From Marthasterias glacialis (lineage: Eukaryota > Echinodermata > Asteroidea > Forcipulatida > Asteriidae): a stretch of 64,000 nt of DNA. Location: assembly GCA_911728455.2 (NCBI GenBank), contig OU452228.1, positions 14,522,104 to 14,586,103 on the forward strand, written 5' to 3'. Under the pieces are notes generated by a model. The model saw only the letters and a list, made by a program, of their open reading frames with translations, was not told the origin of the DNA and ran no database searches. A program made the position numbers and the translations under genes. Shown here piece by piece: positions 1 to 9,968 of the stretch (position 1 is its first letter; each line of letters begins with the position of its first letter).

Positions 1-119
1 TCGCTAGAAGAAATAATATTTGTTACAAATTATATCAAGTTTGTTGTGTATTGTTGTACGATCACGTGGTTTTTGACCATTTCTTACCACCTCCGGTTTG
101 CTTTGAGGTGGTTTTTCTA

Positions 120-330
120 CTTGTTTCCATTGCTGAAAGAATACTTTCTCAGGCCTCGATCTTAAGAAGGACGGGGGCAGGCCTTTGCTGGCCAAATCAG
201 AGAAATTTTACAAGGGCATGCTGGCCGAGTTGGTAGTGACAGTGCATTTTTTCTGAGGGGCCTGCTGGCCAACTCCACAGGGCATGATGCCAATGGCCTC
301 GGTGGCCTCGATCTCCTGCTTTCTGAGACG
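120..330. repeat. GGCC-rich interspersed repeat fragment
   Basis: A GC-richer island with repeated GGCC words (CTGGCC, GGCCTCG, GGCCTGCTGGCC) in an AT-rich neighbourhood. Short words are shared with 1017-1210 (GGCCTGAT, GGGCA, CAAGGGCA), so both may derive from one interspersed family. No convincing protein is seen; the short open frames here are overlapping and unsupported. Confirming this needs copy-number counting in the genome. Confidence 0.3.
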
Positions 331-1016
331 TCCATCTTCGGTTTGTAATGCAGAAAAAACAGAAATGACGCTCCAAGAAAGTGATCGACGTTAACCTGTC
401 TAAACGCAATTCTGTTGCGTTAAACTGGACACTGGCAGAGATATTTGATAAATAAACAATTATGACCTTTCACCTGATACACGAAAAAACGATGGACATT
501 GGGAACGCGATGTGTGCGATCGTGTGAATATTTGTCATGATATTGCACGCAACCTTTGGGACAGACCAGTAGTGCCCTAAACAAGGAACGTAAGTTTATC
601 AGTTCTCATGTGAAAGGGGATCTTAATTATCTCTGATGTGGTTTCCTCGCATACAGTTCCATTTGATGGGATTTCACTGTCGACTCAAGTTGTATTTCAT
701 TATTGAAAGTTTGTGTTTTTTCTTCTTTTCTGCCAGGATTAGTGAATTACACCAGATGATAGGACCCGTCAACATTGGCCAGAGACTGTTTACGCCGGTA
801 TGCACAACAGAGTCATCACAACCGTGGCTGATTGAACTGGTAATGCAAATAATACAGTGTTTCTTTGTCAACTTTGAACATTGACCAAGGGAGGATGAGG
901 TGCTGCAAGGGGGTAAGTTTGAACCTGCAAATTTCTCTTGACGATTTGTGACCAGCTCTGTAAAAATGACCCTTATGTCACAAAACTGTTTTTTGGAGTT
1001 ATATACATGGATAGAA

Positions 1017-1210
1017 AGCAGGCCTGATTGCTTCGTTCTTGAAAGGGCAAGGGCACCAAGGCATTTTCTCCTTGGTAAAGGTTACCTTCACAAGGAAATC
1101 GTAAATTATTTGTATTGAAGCATTTCAAGGGCACCAAGGCAATGACCGGCCAGGGGCAACAGAGGCAATTGCCTCCATTGCCTCCGTGAAGTATCAGGCC
1201 TAAGCTAGGC
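1017..1210. repeat. Interspersed repeat with CAAGGCA/TTGCCTCC palindromic words
   Basis: The segment begins and ends with AGGCCTGA/TCAGGCCT words and holds repeated GGGCACCAAGGCA plus the palindromic AGGCAATTGCCTCC and TTGCCTCCGTGAAG. The structure looks like a short non-autonomous repeat. I recognise the word pattern as repetitive but cannot name a family. No coding capacity. Confidence 0.4.
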
Positions 1211-1673
1211 CGTATTCTAAACTTTAATTTGGTGTATGTTGGAACTCATATATGGAGCGCGATCTCAAGCTTACGATGGTTTAGAAATAGTACATGGTCC
1301 CCATAGGAAAAAATGGCGTTGTCTACCTCCAAAGGTTCAAAGATCAGAAGTCCTATCACCAAACCAGCGAACGCACCCTGTGTGCAATAACGCAAGTTTT
1401 TGTTTCTGTGTGTGTGGATGGACCGTATTTTATAATGTATTTAACACGCAATATACACAGTAATGGCGACCGTGTTGCGATTTTTATTCCCCGTACCACT
1501 TGTTGGATAGGGGGCCACAACGAAGCGTCCTGATTTGTCAGTTGCTAATGCATTATGCATGTTAGGTCACAAGCGTGAGTGTTGATCTCCTACGGAGTGT
1601 ACATTACATACAGAAATACACTAAACATACAGGTTACAGGTCAGTAGTAGTACTACAGAACTATACATGTTTG

Positions 1674-2010
1674 ATTGATTGATTTATTATTTTATTCATA
1701 CATCTAGTAGCCAAATAACCAAATTACATGTATGTTACAATTAAAAAGTACAAAGAAAACCAGCAAGTATGATAAACATTAAGAAAAGCTTTAAAAATTG
1801 CACATTCAACATTATTAGTCAAAAAAGTTAATAGCATTTCTGAAGCACCTACCATGGTTTTCAAGCCTAGTAGGGGGCAAAAGAGAACTAGCGTGGGCAT
1901 TTCTAATGAGGTTTTCTGCGAACCGTTTGCAATTTGCCAACCTTCTGTCTGCGAGAATGTCCAGATTACAAAATTATGAAGTACATGTACTATGAAGTAC
2001 CATGATAATT
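1674..2010 (-). repeat. Possible LINE 3' end with TGAT/TTTATT tail
   Basis: A run of TGATTGATTGATTTATTATTT is followed by about 300 bp of unique-looking sequence. On the minus strand this resembles the 3' UTR and short-tandem tail of a 5'-truncated LINE. A comparable tail-like structure lies at 29353-29500. No open reading frame supports it, so the call rests on tail structure alone. Confidence 0.25.
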
Positions 2011-2559
2011 GCCATCGCTCTTAAAGTGGGGCTCTAACGTTTTTTAAGAATAGACTTCCACCACATATCTTATAGCTGAAGTCCTAAGGATTTAAAAAAA
2101 TGTATAATACGAGTCCCTAGCCACATCATGAAAAGCGAAAAAAAAAACATTTTTCTCCCAAACACTCACAGCAGAAAATCTGAAAAACGCAAGGTCACGT
2201 AAACCACGTGACAAACGACTCATGACGTCACTGTATCCCCAGTTGTTTTTGTGTTCATTGCTTGTGTATGGAAGTTACCCCAGTATGCCCAAAGAACTCA
2301 AAATTTAAAAACAAAACGGCAGTGAATTTGACTTTTTAACTTACAAGTCAACACACACATAACCAGGGAGCGATTTAAAAAATTTTATTTCAAGGAATTT
2401 TGGGGTTTTGTTAAGCCTAATTTTGTGGGTAAGTTGGCTTGTATTTGGTTCAGTGCACGATCGATTGGACAAGTACTGTATTTAACACGTCTGTGTATTG
2501 AACATTCTGCTTGTATAATACATGTACATGTGTACAACTTACATACGAAATAACCATTA

Positions 2560-2790
2560 ACATGGGCGACTTTTCTGAGTCAGTCGTCCAGCGATTTGGG
2601 AGAAGTTGGTGGGGCTGAACAACACGACATGAGTGAACTTGAAGTGCCCCGCGGTGCGGCTGGTCCAGCGGTGGTTGTTTGTGGTGTTGAACCTTATCGC
2701 TTCAAGCCGACGACCGCCGGCTGGCGGAGCAGAGCCCGGGGACGCCCAGGAAGCCGCAGACGCTCCTCCTCACTGTGAAGAACCCTGTCC
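2560..2790 (+). pseudogene. Possible first exon of a multicopy family with a PYRF-K-P motif
   Basis: Downstream of a short ATG, one frame reads a peptide with GVEPYRFKP followed by an Arg/Ser-rich tail. A PY(M/R)FEP-type motif near the N-terminus followed by charged residues is typical of the opening exon of multicopy animal gene families with a P2X7-like zinc-binding tail domain. The local GC is higher than the flanks. No downstream exon was identified and the first ATG (2562) frame ends after 18 codons, so this is at best a relic. Low confidence. Confidence 0.25.
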
Positions 2791-3399
2791 TTTAATCTAG
2801 ACTCTACAGCCGCAGACTCGCCAGAGACTTGGTTGTCTTCTTTCTTATTGACTTTCAGCCTCTTGCTGGTCAGACACTGTTTGATAGACATAGAAGATCT
2901 TATTAATTTGAGCTCAAAAACTGCATTCACACGGGTTTGCACATAGAATTGGGGTAAACATAACCAAACTAAACAATAGATAGATTAAAAAAAATAAACA
3001 TACTTCCACTTCCCCTAGCGCATCATTGATAGCAGGCATCATTCCCACCATAGTCTTCCACTCCTCAGCGTCAAATTGATACCACAGGGGCTACTCCAAA
3101 ACAACTTGTCCTTCTTCCCATGATAGTCGCGAATCTACACAAACACTTTATTATGGAACGATTCGACCACTACGTGCCTGGTCGATGTCAGTTGAAGTTG
3201 ACAAGACAAAGGCTCTACAGTTTCACATCTTCTCTTTACACCGTGAGAATATGGGTAGGAGTTGTCTTGTCCTCAGCTCTAGTCACCATACGCTGCTCCA
3301 AACACTTTAGCCGACAAGGGTTACCGTGAACTAACTCACTAGACCCATACTCTTGTTCCTCGTGATTGCTACCTGCTACATCAAACGATCCTTTCGGAG

Positions 3400-3810
3400 A
3401 TGCAGCCATTATTTTTCAGTGATGTTCCTTCACGTATGCCAATCATGTATTTAACATTCATTTACCATACTGCTTTGGTTAAATTATCCACTCCTCTAAA
3501 AGTCTTTTCCATTTATATTCTATCAGATAATATTTTTCCATCCCTCCCCTTTCATTTGTTTATGGATTATTTGTTGGATCAAGATTTTTACTTCTCCTTT
3601 GTCCCTCCACAATCAAACCTTAGGCCGAGTAAAAAAAAAAACATGTTTAGCGTCCGGGTTTCTAAAAAAAAGGAAGGAGGAGGGGCTTTTTATTTTTTAT
3701 TTTTTATTTTCAAGATGGCCGCCATTCTTTTAAAAAATTTCAAATATCCATTGTTTTTCTACTGTTCAAACATAAAGTTCATAAAAGAAACATGTTGGAC
3801 AAGACATTGA
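3400..3810. other. Unexplained stretch, AT-rich with poly-A/T runs
   Basis: The long plus-strand open frame here is made largely of T-rich low-complexity sequence (Phe/Tyr/Lys-rich translation) and contains an AAGATGGCCGCCATT palindromic word. I see no domain, codon bias or splice context that supports a gene. Confidence 0.3.
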
Positions 3811-4033
3811 ACACGTTTACAGTGGTTTTATTTGGTTTTGTCAACATAATTGCAAATTAAAAGGCAAGAATATCAAGAAAGATACATCAAATAAAACTCA
3901 TAAGTGAAAGTTTGAGTTGATTAATGCAGTGCCTACTTATTGAGAAAACTGCAAAAAACTGTCACGGTTTTTCCATCAAATGCATCCACTTTCAACGAGC
4001 TGACAGTATGTACCAACCTGATCTCTGGCTGTA

Positions 4034-4792
4034 TTAAGGGCAGCATTCCAACGGACGCCATGGAAATTTCCCAAAATCAATCATCCATTGTGGTGAATAG
4101 ATTTCCCACTCATGTGTGTCGGTTCTAGCTACCTTTTTTGCATGCACTTCTTGCGAAGCATCAACTTGCTGTTCCAAGTATGATGAATACTTCCCGAGAT
4201 TTTCAGCAAGATGTAGTAAGCTTTCTCTCACTGACCTCCACATCTGTTTTTTCATGAATGCTTTGGTACACAACTCAAACAGCATATGTGACAACTCAAC
4301 TACCTTCTGCTTAGAAAGATTACGACATATCCATTTTCGATGTTTTGCTTTTTCTGGTCTATTGTAGTCAACGAACTGATCAAACATGGCTGGCACATGA
4401 CAACTCCGGCCATTTAGTTTTTGTCTATGCCCATCAAGTTCCCACATGACATCAGCTAGAATAGACACAAAGTATTTTCCTTGGTCAATTGCATCTGCCA
4501 ACCAGCCCAATTTATTACTTTCACACCACTTAAGTATGTCATTCTTTAGTTGGATCTTCCTGTTCTTTTTAACCTCGGAAAATGGTGGAGGAAGAGATCT
4601 AGACTGCTGTTGGGCTGCCATCATAAGCTTGAATGGATTGATGGTCTCTGCTGCAGTTGCTGCTGGCTCAGGCTCAGAGATCACGAATTCAACGAAATGG
4701 CCAAGACATGTTACAATGTCAACTAGAGATTCACCTGGGTTTACCGAGATTAAGAGCTTGTCTTTGTGTTCTCCAATATTGACCTGGACCTA
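4034..4792 (-). CDS. Internal exon of an unnamed multicopy animal gene family
   Basis: On the minus strand a polypyrimidine-AG acceptor near 4793 opens a frame that runs uninterrupted for about 250 residues to 4034. It contains a VNIGEHKDKLLISV start, an NPFKLMM segment, PPPFSEVKKNRKIQLKNDI and a long helical part with ELDGHRQKL, FVDYNRPEKAKHRK and NLSKQKVVELSHMLFELC. I recognise this pattern (L/E-DGH, YN-PEK-KHRK, NLS) from repetitive, transposon-associated animal proteins but cannot give a function. No other exon of the gene was found nearby, so it may be an orphan exon. The gypsy fragment on the same strand begins about 170 bp to the right. Confidence 0.45.
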
Positions 4793-4966
4793 AAAAAAAT
4801 AATGAAAAAATAAAAACTCAAAACAAGAGACTTTACGAAATGAGCAGCATCTGTGATATAGCAAGCAGTCATGCATCAATACAGAAATATATGTACGTAG
4901 GGCCAGGGCTTGACCAACATGCTACAAATAAAAAAGAAGGGGGAAACAGAGGGAAATAGACGTGGG

Positions 4967-5740
4967 TCATCTCCTTGACTCTAAACCGAACACACATTTG
5001 GTGGGGTTGATAATGATGCCATATTGGTTGAGGCGTTCAAAGAGCAGACGCAGGTGCATTTGATGTTGTTCAGTGTCTGAACTAGCAATTAGAAGATCGT
5101 CGATATATGCACAGCAAAAGTCCAAACCTCTCGTGACTTCGTCAATAAAACGTTGAAATGTTTGGGCAGCATTGCGTAATCCAAACGGCATGCTTACAAA
5201 CTCATAGAGTCCGAATGGAGTGGTGATGGCTGTTTTTGAGATGTCCTCCGGTGCTACAGGAATTTGATGGTACGCCCTGACGAGGTCGATTTTGGAAAAT
5301 ATAGTTGCACCATGAAGAGATGCTGTAAAATCTTGTATGTGTGGGACTGGGTACCGGTCCGGTACCGTGGATTGGTTCAGTGCTCAATAGTCCCCACATG
5401 GTCGCCAATCACCGGGTTGCTTTTTGGGAACCATGTGAAGCGGGGAGGACCAGTTACTGCTTGATGGTCGCACAATGCCCAAGTCCATCATGTGTTGAAA
5501 TTCGTTTTTAGCAACATGAAGTCGGTCTAGGGCAAGACGACGAGGACGAGCCGCTGTTGGTGGACCCGTGGTGACAATGTGATGCTTGACACTGTGTTTG
5601 ACAGGGGTCTCACGTTGGATTGGGCGAACGATGTCAGGATAGTCCTTTAAAATGTTCGCAAAATGTGATGGAGTTGGGGCTATGAGGACGGGGCTGAGTG
5701 ATGGCATAGTCGATGCTTTTCCAATAACACTCAAATGTGT
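4967..5740 (-). pseudogene. pol: Ty3/gypsy reverse transcriptase (truncated, one in-frame stop)
   Basis: Minus-strand reverse transcriptase domain. Visible blocks are [35 protein letters not shown], a [23 protein letters not shown] block and the catalytic AYIDDLL, then NPTKCVFG. The codon after GDY is TGA where Arg is expected (reading DY-stop-ALN, about 5383-5391), and frames change across it, so the element is dead. Sequence homology stops near 4967, before RNase H and integrase, so the 3' part of the element is missing. It lies downstream of the protease and gag pieces on the same strand in normal order. Confidence 0.8.
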
Positions 5741-5934
5741 AGTAGCATCGACTAATCGGCAATGGCGAAACAGGTGGAACTTGGTCGTTAAAAGGTAGCT
5801 TCTCTTTGATGGTGAATGCTGTAGCGAGACGGCATCGGGCAGGAATCACAACACTCTGACAGGATTTGTTGGTGAGGACTACTGTTGTCCTTGCCATCCT
5901 CTTAGCAGATAAATCAACCAGACTGCTTCTCAGT

Positions 5935-6600
5935 TCAACGCCATCGGGGAGTTGGGATGAACTGTCCTCCTCGATGAGTGAGGACTTCTCGCTTAGAACG
6001 AGAGCGATTATTCACCACTGTGGCAATTTCAATCTCTTCACCTGGCCTGATTGTGGTATGCTTTAACGACCTAAATGACCCAAGACTGCCGGACTGGTTC
6101 AAACTGGGTGAGGATTTGTAAGCTTGTGCCCACGCACTATCGACGGAGAGTTTTCTGAGGAAATCTTTGCCACCTTCCTGCTCACAAACCCGCACCATTT
6201 CCCTAACAACACTGGTATTTGTCCCGACAAGTAATGGTGTATCATCTCTTTCTCGACAATCAGGGCACACAAGGGCTAGAGTGACAACCTCATTCTGAGC
6301 ACCAGCAGTTGTGGCTGGAAACTTGAGGTATAATTCTACATAGCCTTTGTAGGGCACCCTCTGACCAGCAGCACCAATCACCGCAAGGTGTGAGAGGGGT
6401 TGAAGCTGACGGTGGTGAAGATGGTTAGCATGGTATTCGGCGCTTATACAGGTGACTTGCGACCCGGTGTCTAGGAGGCAATGGGCTGGGTGTCCATCGA
6501 TGAAGACTGGGGTGATGGCTTGGTCACTGACCATACCATGGGGAACATCACAAATCTCTTGACACTGTGCCACACTACTCGTCTTGTGATACACTTGACC
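5935..6600 (-). pseudogene. pol: Ty3/gypsy aspartic protease region
   Basis: An uninterrupted frame of about 219 residues whose early part reads TPVFIDGHPAHCLLDTGSQVTCIS. The D-T-G-S tetrad with flanking hydrophobics is the catalytic signature of retroviral-type aspartic proteases, and LPLL-like VGTN follows as in gypsy proteases. It sits between the gag zinc-knuckle region (6634-6860) and the reverse transcriptase, which is the normal gypsy order. A short linker up to the reverse transcriptase is in another frame, indicating decay. Confidence 0.75.
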
Positions 6601-6633
6601 CTTGGACGAGTTGGGGGACGACTGTTTGGGTCC

Positions 6634-7602
6634 TTACAGTTGTCCGCCGGCGTTTCCCGAATTCTGAGGTTTAGTTGCAGCTAGGCGGGCCATCATTTTC
6701 TCTTGCACCCAGGTTGGGTTCTTGGGCGACTTACACATGTCCATCCGACGACCATCCTCTCCACAATTATAGCAGAAGAAAGACTGGGTATTCCTCTGTT
6801 TCCCGGGGTAAGAGTTGCCTCGCTGGCCATTCGGTTGGGACTTGAAAAGTCTGTCCAATCTTCGGTGGAGGCTTGTCTTAATTCCCCCACCTCACTTATG
6901 GCGTGATGGGCGGTTTGGGGCGTCGCCTTCGTCGGGGGTGTGGGTAGGCCTACCGTCTGTTCCATGGAAGACACCTTCTTTATAGACGGAGAGTGGTGCG
7001 CTGCTTTTCGGCCCATTTTCTCTTCCAATTGTGACTCGGCCACCCTCACCTCTCTCAGCAACTCCAGAACAGAGGGCGGATTAATCTTTTTGTGCTGAAG
7101 CTGAAATGTATGAAGAAGAGAATCGTTGTACAAACAGCCTCGCTGGAATTGGCTGCAGAGAAGAGAAGTTTTGGGCTGTTTTCTTGATCTGCGCCGCCTT
7201 TCTCAACAACCCGGGTCAGCATTGTGTGTGAGCGAAGAAGATAGCCCAACGCCTTCTCCCTTTCTTTCTGGTATTCACAACGGAACAGCGTCAACAGCTC
7301 GTCCCCTGTCCGCCGTCGAACCATATACCTTGGAGAGACAATCTAAGTATTCGCTGGCTGATGCCCTTCTCCTACTGCCCAGACGATATCTAGTGCTGGT
7401 GGAACCAGGGATTCTGTTACCTGACTTCTCTTCTCACCGTCGGAAACACTTTCATCTTTAATCAGTTGTCTGGCTAGGCATCGCCAGTTTTCAAAATCTA
7501 ACCAGAGAACAACCTCAGCCTACGATACGATCTGTTACTGTTATTGGTCTTACCAATCAGTACGACTTTGGGTTTGTCAGTGACTGACTCGGCATCTTCC
7601 AC
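6634..7602 (-). pseudogene. gag: Ty3/gypsy gag (3' part) with zinc knuckle
   Basis: Overlapping minus-strand frames give a gag-like protein with an internal LLREVRVAESQLEEKM helix and, near the end, FCYNCGEDGRRMDMC. This matches a CCHC knuckle (C-x2-C-x4-H-x4-C), but the His position is Arg here, so zinc binding is probably lost. Reading frame changes at about 6900-7130 and 7320-7460 show decay. Its 5' end is cut at 7603 by the EnSpm-like transposon; the missing start is found on the far side at 20036-20133. Confidence 0.65.
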
Positions 7603-7604
7603 TA

Positions 7605-7632
7605 CACTGTAAAAAAAAAAGGGTAAAAATTA
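7605..7632. repeat. Left terminal inverted repeat of EnSpm-like element
   Basis: Starts CACTGTAAAAAAAAAAGGG; the inverse complement is at 20014-20033. The adjacent TA on the left is the presumed target duplication. Confidence 0.8.
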
Positions 7633-8240
7633 CCCAACTTTTTACCCAACGTTGGTTCAAATATCAGCCCCACCAGTTTTGGGGCAATTATTGCCCAACA
7701 GCCGTTGGTTAAACCATTTACTAAATTATTGGGCAAACCCAACTACACATAGTTGGTTAATTCTAATTACACAGCTGTTGGATATGCTTTGTATACCATT
7801 TATTGGTTAAAAGTATTTGTTCAAATACTGGGCAATTTTCAACCAACTGTTAGTGAATATTTTTGGGGTAATTGGTAATTTTTTTCACCAATTGTTGGTA
7901 AATGTTGTATCCAATTATTGGGATTGTTTAAATTTCTGTCCACATATTGGTCACTTTTCCCACCATGTATTGGTAAATGCTGTATCCAATTATTGGGATT
8001 GTTTAAATTTCTGTCCACATATTGGTCACTTTTCCCACCATGTATTGGTAAATGCTGTATCCAATTATTGGGATTGTTTAAATTTCTGACCACATATTGG
8101 TCACTTTTCCCACCATGTATTGGTAAATGCTGTATCCAATTATTGGGTTCGTTTAAATTTCTGTACATAAATTGGTCACTTTTCCCACCAAATGTTGGTA
8201 AATATTTTAACCATTGTTGTTGGAATATTTTAAATGAATT
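7626..8240. repeat. Subterminal tandem 75-bp repeat with TTGGG motifs
   Basis: Between 7626 and about 8240 the motif TTGG(G/T) and its complement ACCCAAC recur many times. From 7911 a 75-bp unit beginning CCAATTATTGGG repeats at 7911, 7986, 8061 and 8136, with a degenerate earlier copy near 7836. The 75-bp period equals 25 codons, so both strands show long open frames that are a by-product of the repeat, not genes. Arrays of short motifs next to the ends are expected binding sites for the transposase or accessory protein of CACTA-type elements (family knowledge; binding here is inferred). Confidence 0.8.
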
Positions 8241-8269
8241 ACACACATGCTGGGAAAGAAAATAAACAG

Positions 8270-9410
8270 TTAATGCAATTCCTTTGTTTATGTTTTATTT
8301 ATTGAACTTTCTTAACTGCACTGAAAGTACGCTTCAACAATTTAAGCAACCTCAAAGGTAGGACCTTCTTTTGATAAACAGACTTAGTAGTCAGTAAAAT
8401 ATATGTGAGGCTTTTCAAGGATCAAAAATTATTTGCGAAACAAATTCGTGAAAAAATGATTTGTAAATAGCTCTATAAAAAAACATTTGTTTTATAAAAA
8501 CAATTAGAACATGATGTAACTTGCTCTTTCAGCAATGTCTTTCACACACATAATCTTATAATTACCGAAGTTAAAGCTTTTGAAACACACACTTGCTTGT
8601 TTTTACTTTCTTTTTGTTTGTTTCTCAAAAATGGCACAACAACTTGTATTAAATAACATGCCAATAAAAATATAAACAAATCTCAAACAACTGGTGCTTG
8701 CTTGCCTTGCCTTTCTTTTTGTTTCTGAACAGTAACAATTTGGCTTAATAAATAAACTTGACTAAAAGTAACCTAAAAATTGCAAAAGACTTTCGTTAAC
8801 AAACAAATTTTAGTTTATCAAAATTAAACCTTTGGGAAACTTGCTTGTAATGCCCTTTTTTTTAAAGACAACTGTGCACTAATAAAACGTATGTCAAAAA
8901 TAACTCGCCAATAGACTTCTTTCGTGAACCTTTGGAAAAACGCAAATAAACTGAATGTTAAGTGTCGAGTTGTGTCAATTTGTGTTACTTTGCCGACAAC
9001 ACTCGGAATAGTCTACATAAATTAATCAAAGTACAGAACTTATCTTTAAACAAGTTTGCTAACAAGCACTACAGTGTGTAAATTAAACGAGTTGAATACA
9101 ACGAGTAGTAAACATAATATTCAGGGTTTGTTCTTCATAAAAAACGATAATCATATTATCAACTTGGTGTACAACATAGTCAGACTTTGTTAAGTTGAAA
9201 ACAATGTTTTACACTTGCTTCTTAATTAAAATCTTGAGGTAGTGGTGTTGTTGATGTCTGTTATTATTTTAAATATAAAATATAAACAGTTTGAATTATC
9301 ACCCCTTAACATAGGCGGATTCAGGAGTTTTCAGAAGGGGGTCCATCTAGGGGCATGTATTTTATTACAGCCGGGTTAATTTCAAAGTGTTGGTAAAGGG
9401 CAAACCCCTT
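8270..9410. other. Non-coding AT-rich interior of EnSpm-like element
   Basis: No reading frame, tandem repeat or RNA gene seen. AT-rich with many short A and T runs. It lies 3' of the last SAM-gene exon and probably serves only as untranslated or spacer DNA of the transposon. Confidence 0.5.
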
Positions 9411-9414
9411 ATTC

Positions 9415-9625
9415 CCCAAGCTCTGCCTTTGTTTTAAACAAAACATGATTGAGATGGGAAAATTTCATGGAAGATTTCGGAAAGTCAAAAAGGCTCTCAG
9501 GCCTGTACTAGAGTTGGACTGTCTTTGTTTGTTGGAAGTCCAGGTTGGTTGAAAATACACCTCTCAAAGATCTTCCACACAATTCTGCAAAGTCTGCCCT
9601 TGTTTTACAAAAATGTATGATTGAG
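9415..9625 (-). pseudogene. Duplicated partial copy of the last SAM-gene exon
   Basis: The stretch 9469-9600 (GATTTCGGAAAGTC ... AGAGTTGGACTGTCTTTG ... TTGGTTGAAAATACACCTC) closely matches the 3' end of the last exon at 9973-10100. The copy is about 500 bp downstream in the gene direction. A second internal echo (TCTGCC-TTGTTTTA-ACAAAA-TGATTGAGAT) occurs at 9421-9455 and 9593-9625. The exon copy lacks the upstream part of the exon, so it is a tail duplication rather than an alternative exon. Confidence 0.6.
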
Positions 9626-9968
9626 ATACTTTATACATAACACTATAAGAGTTTGTTTCCAGTAAGAGAAACAAAAAATAAATTAATACATCTTTCAATT
9701 GCATTCAACTAGTTTTAACTGTCATGATTTTTGTAGTATTGTTTGTTTCTTTTAAGTTTGAAAGCAAATAGAGGTTTGAAAGATTAAGTAACCTGTCAAA
9801 GAACAACCATGTTTTCCCCCCATAGTCTTACTATCTAATTTCTTGACAGTCATACGATTCTAAACAAGGCAAATGTCATGACCATTAATGAGTCTGCACT
9901 GTAACAAGGAATGAATGAATAGGTAAACAACAAAATGTCAAACAGCCCATGGTCAATCTGGGAAGCTT

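Noticed and set aside
636..884. Small gene with hydrophobic N-terminus
   Set aside because: No splice support or domain, and T-run low complexity; the opposite strand is equally open.
7817..8265. Protein-coding genes on both strands with 25-aa repeats
   Set aside because: The open frames follow from a 75-bp tandem repeat that lacks stops in several frames; codons are not biased and the array is subterminal transposon DNA.
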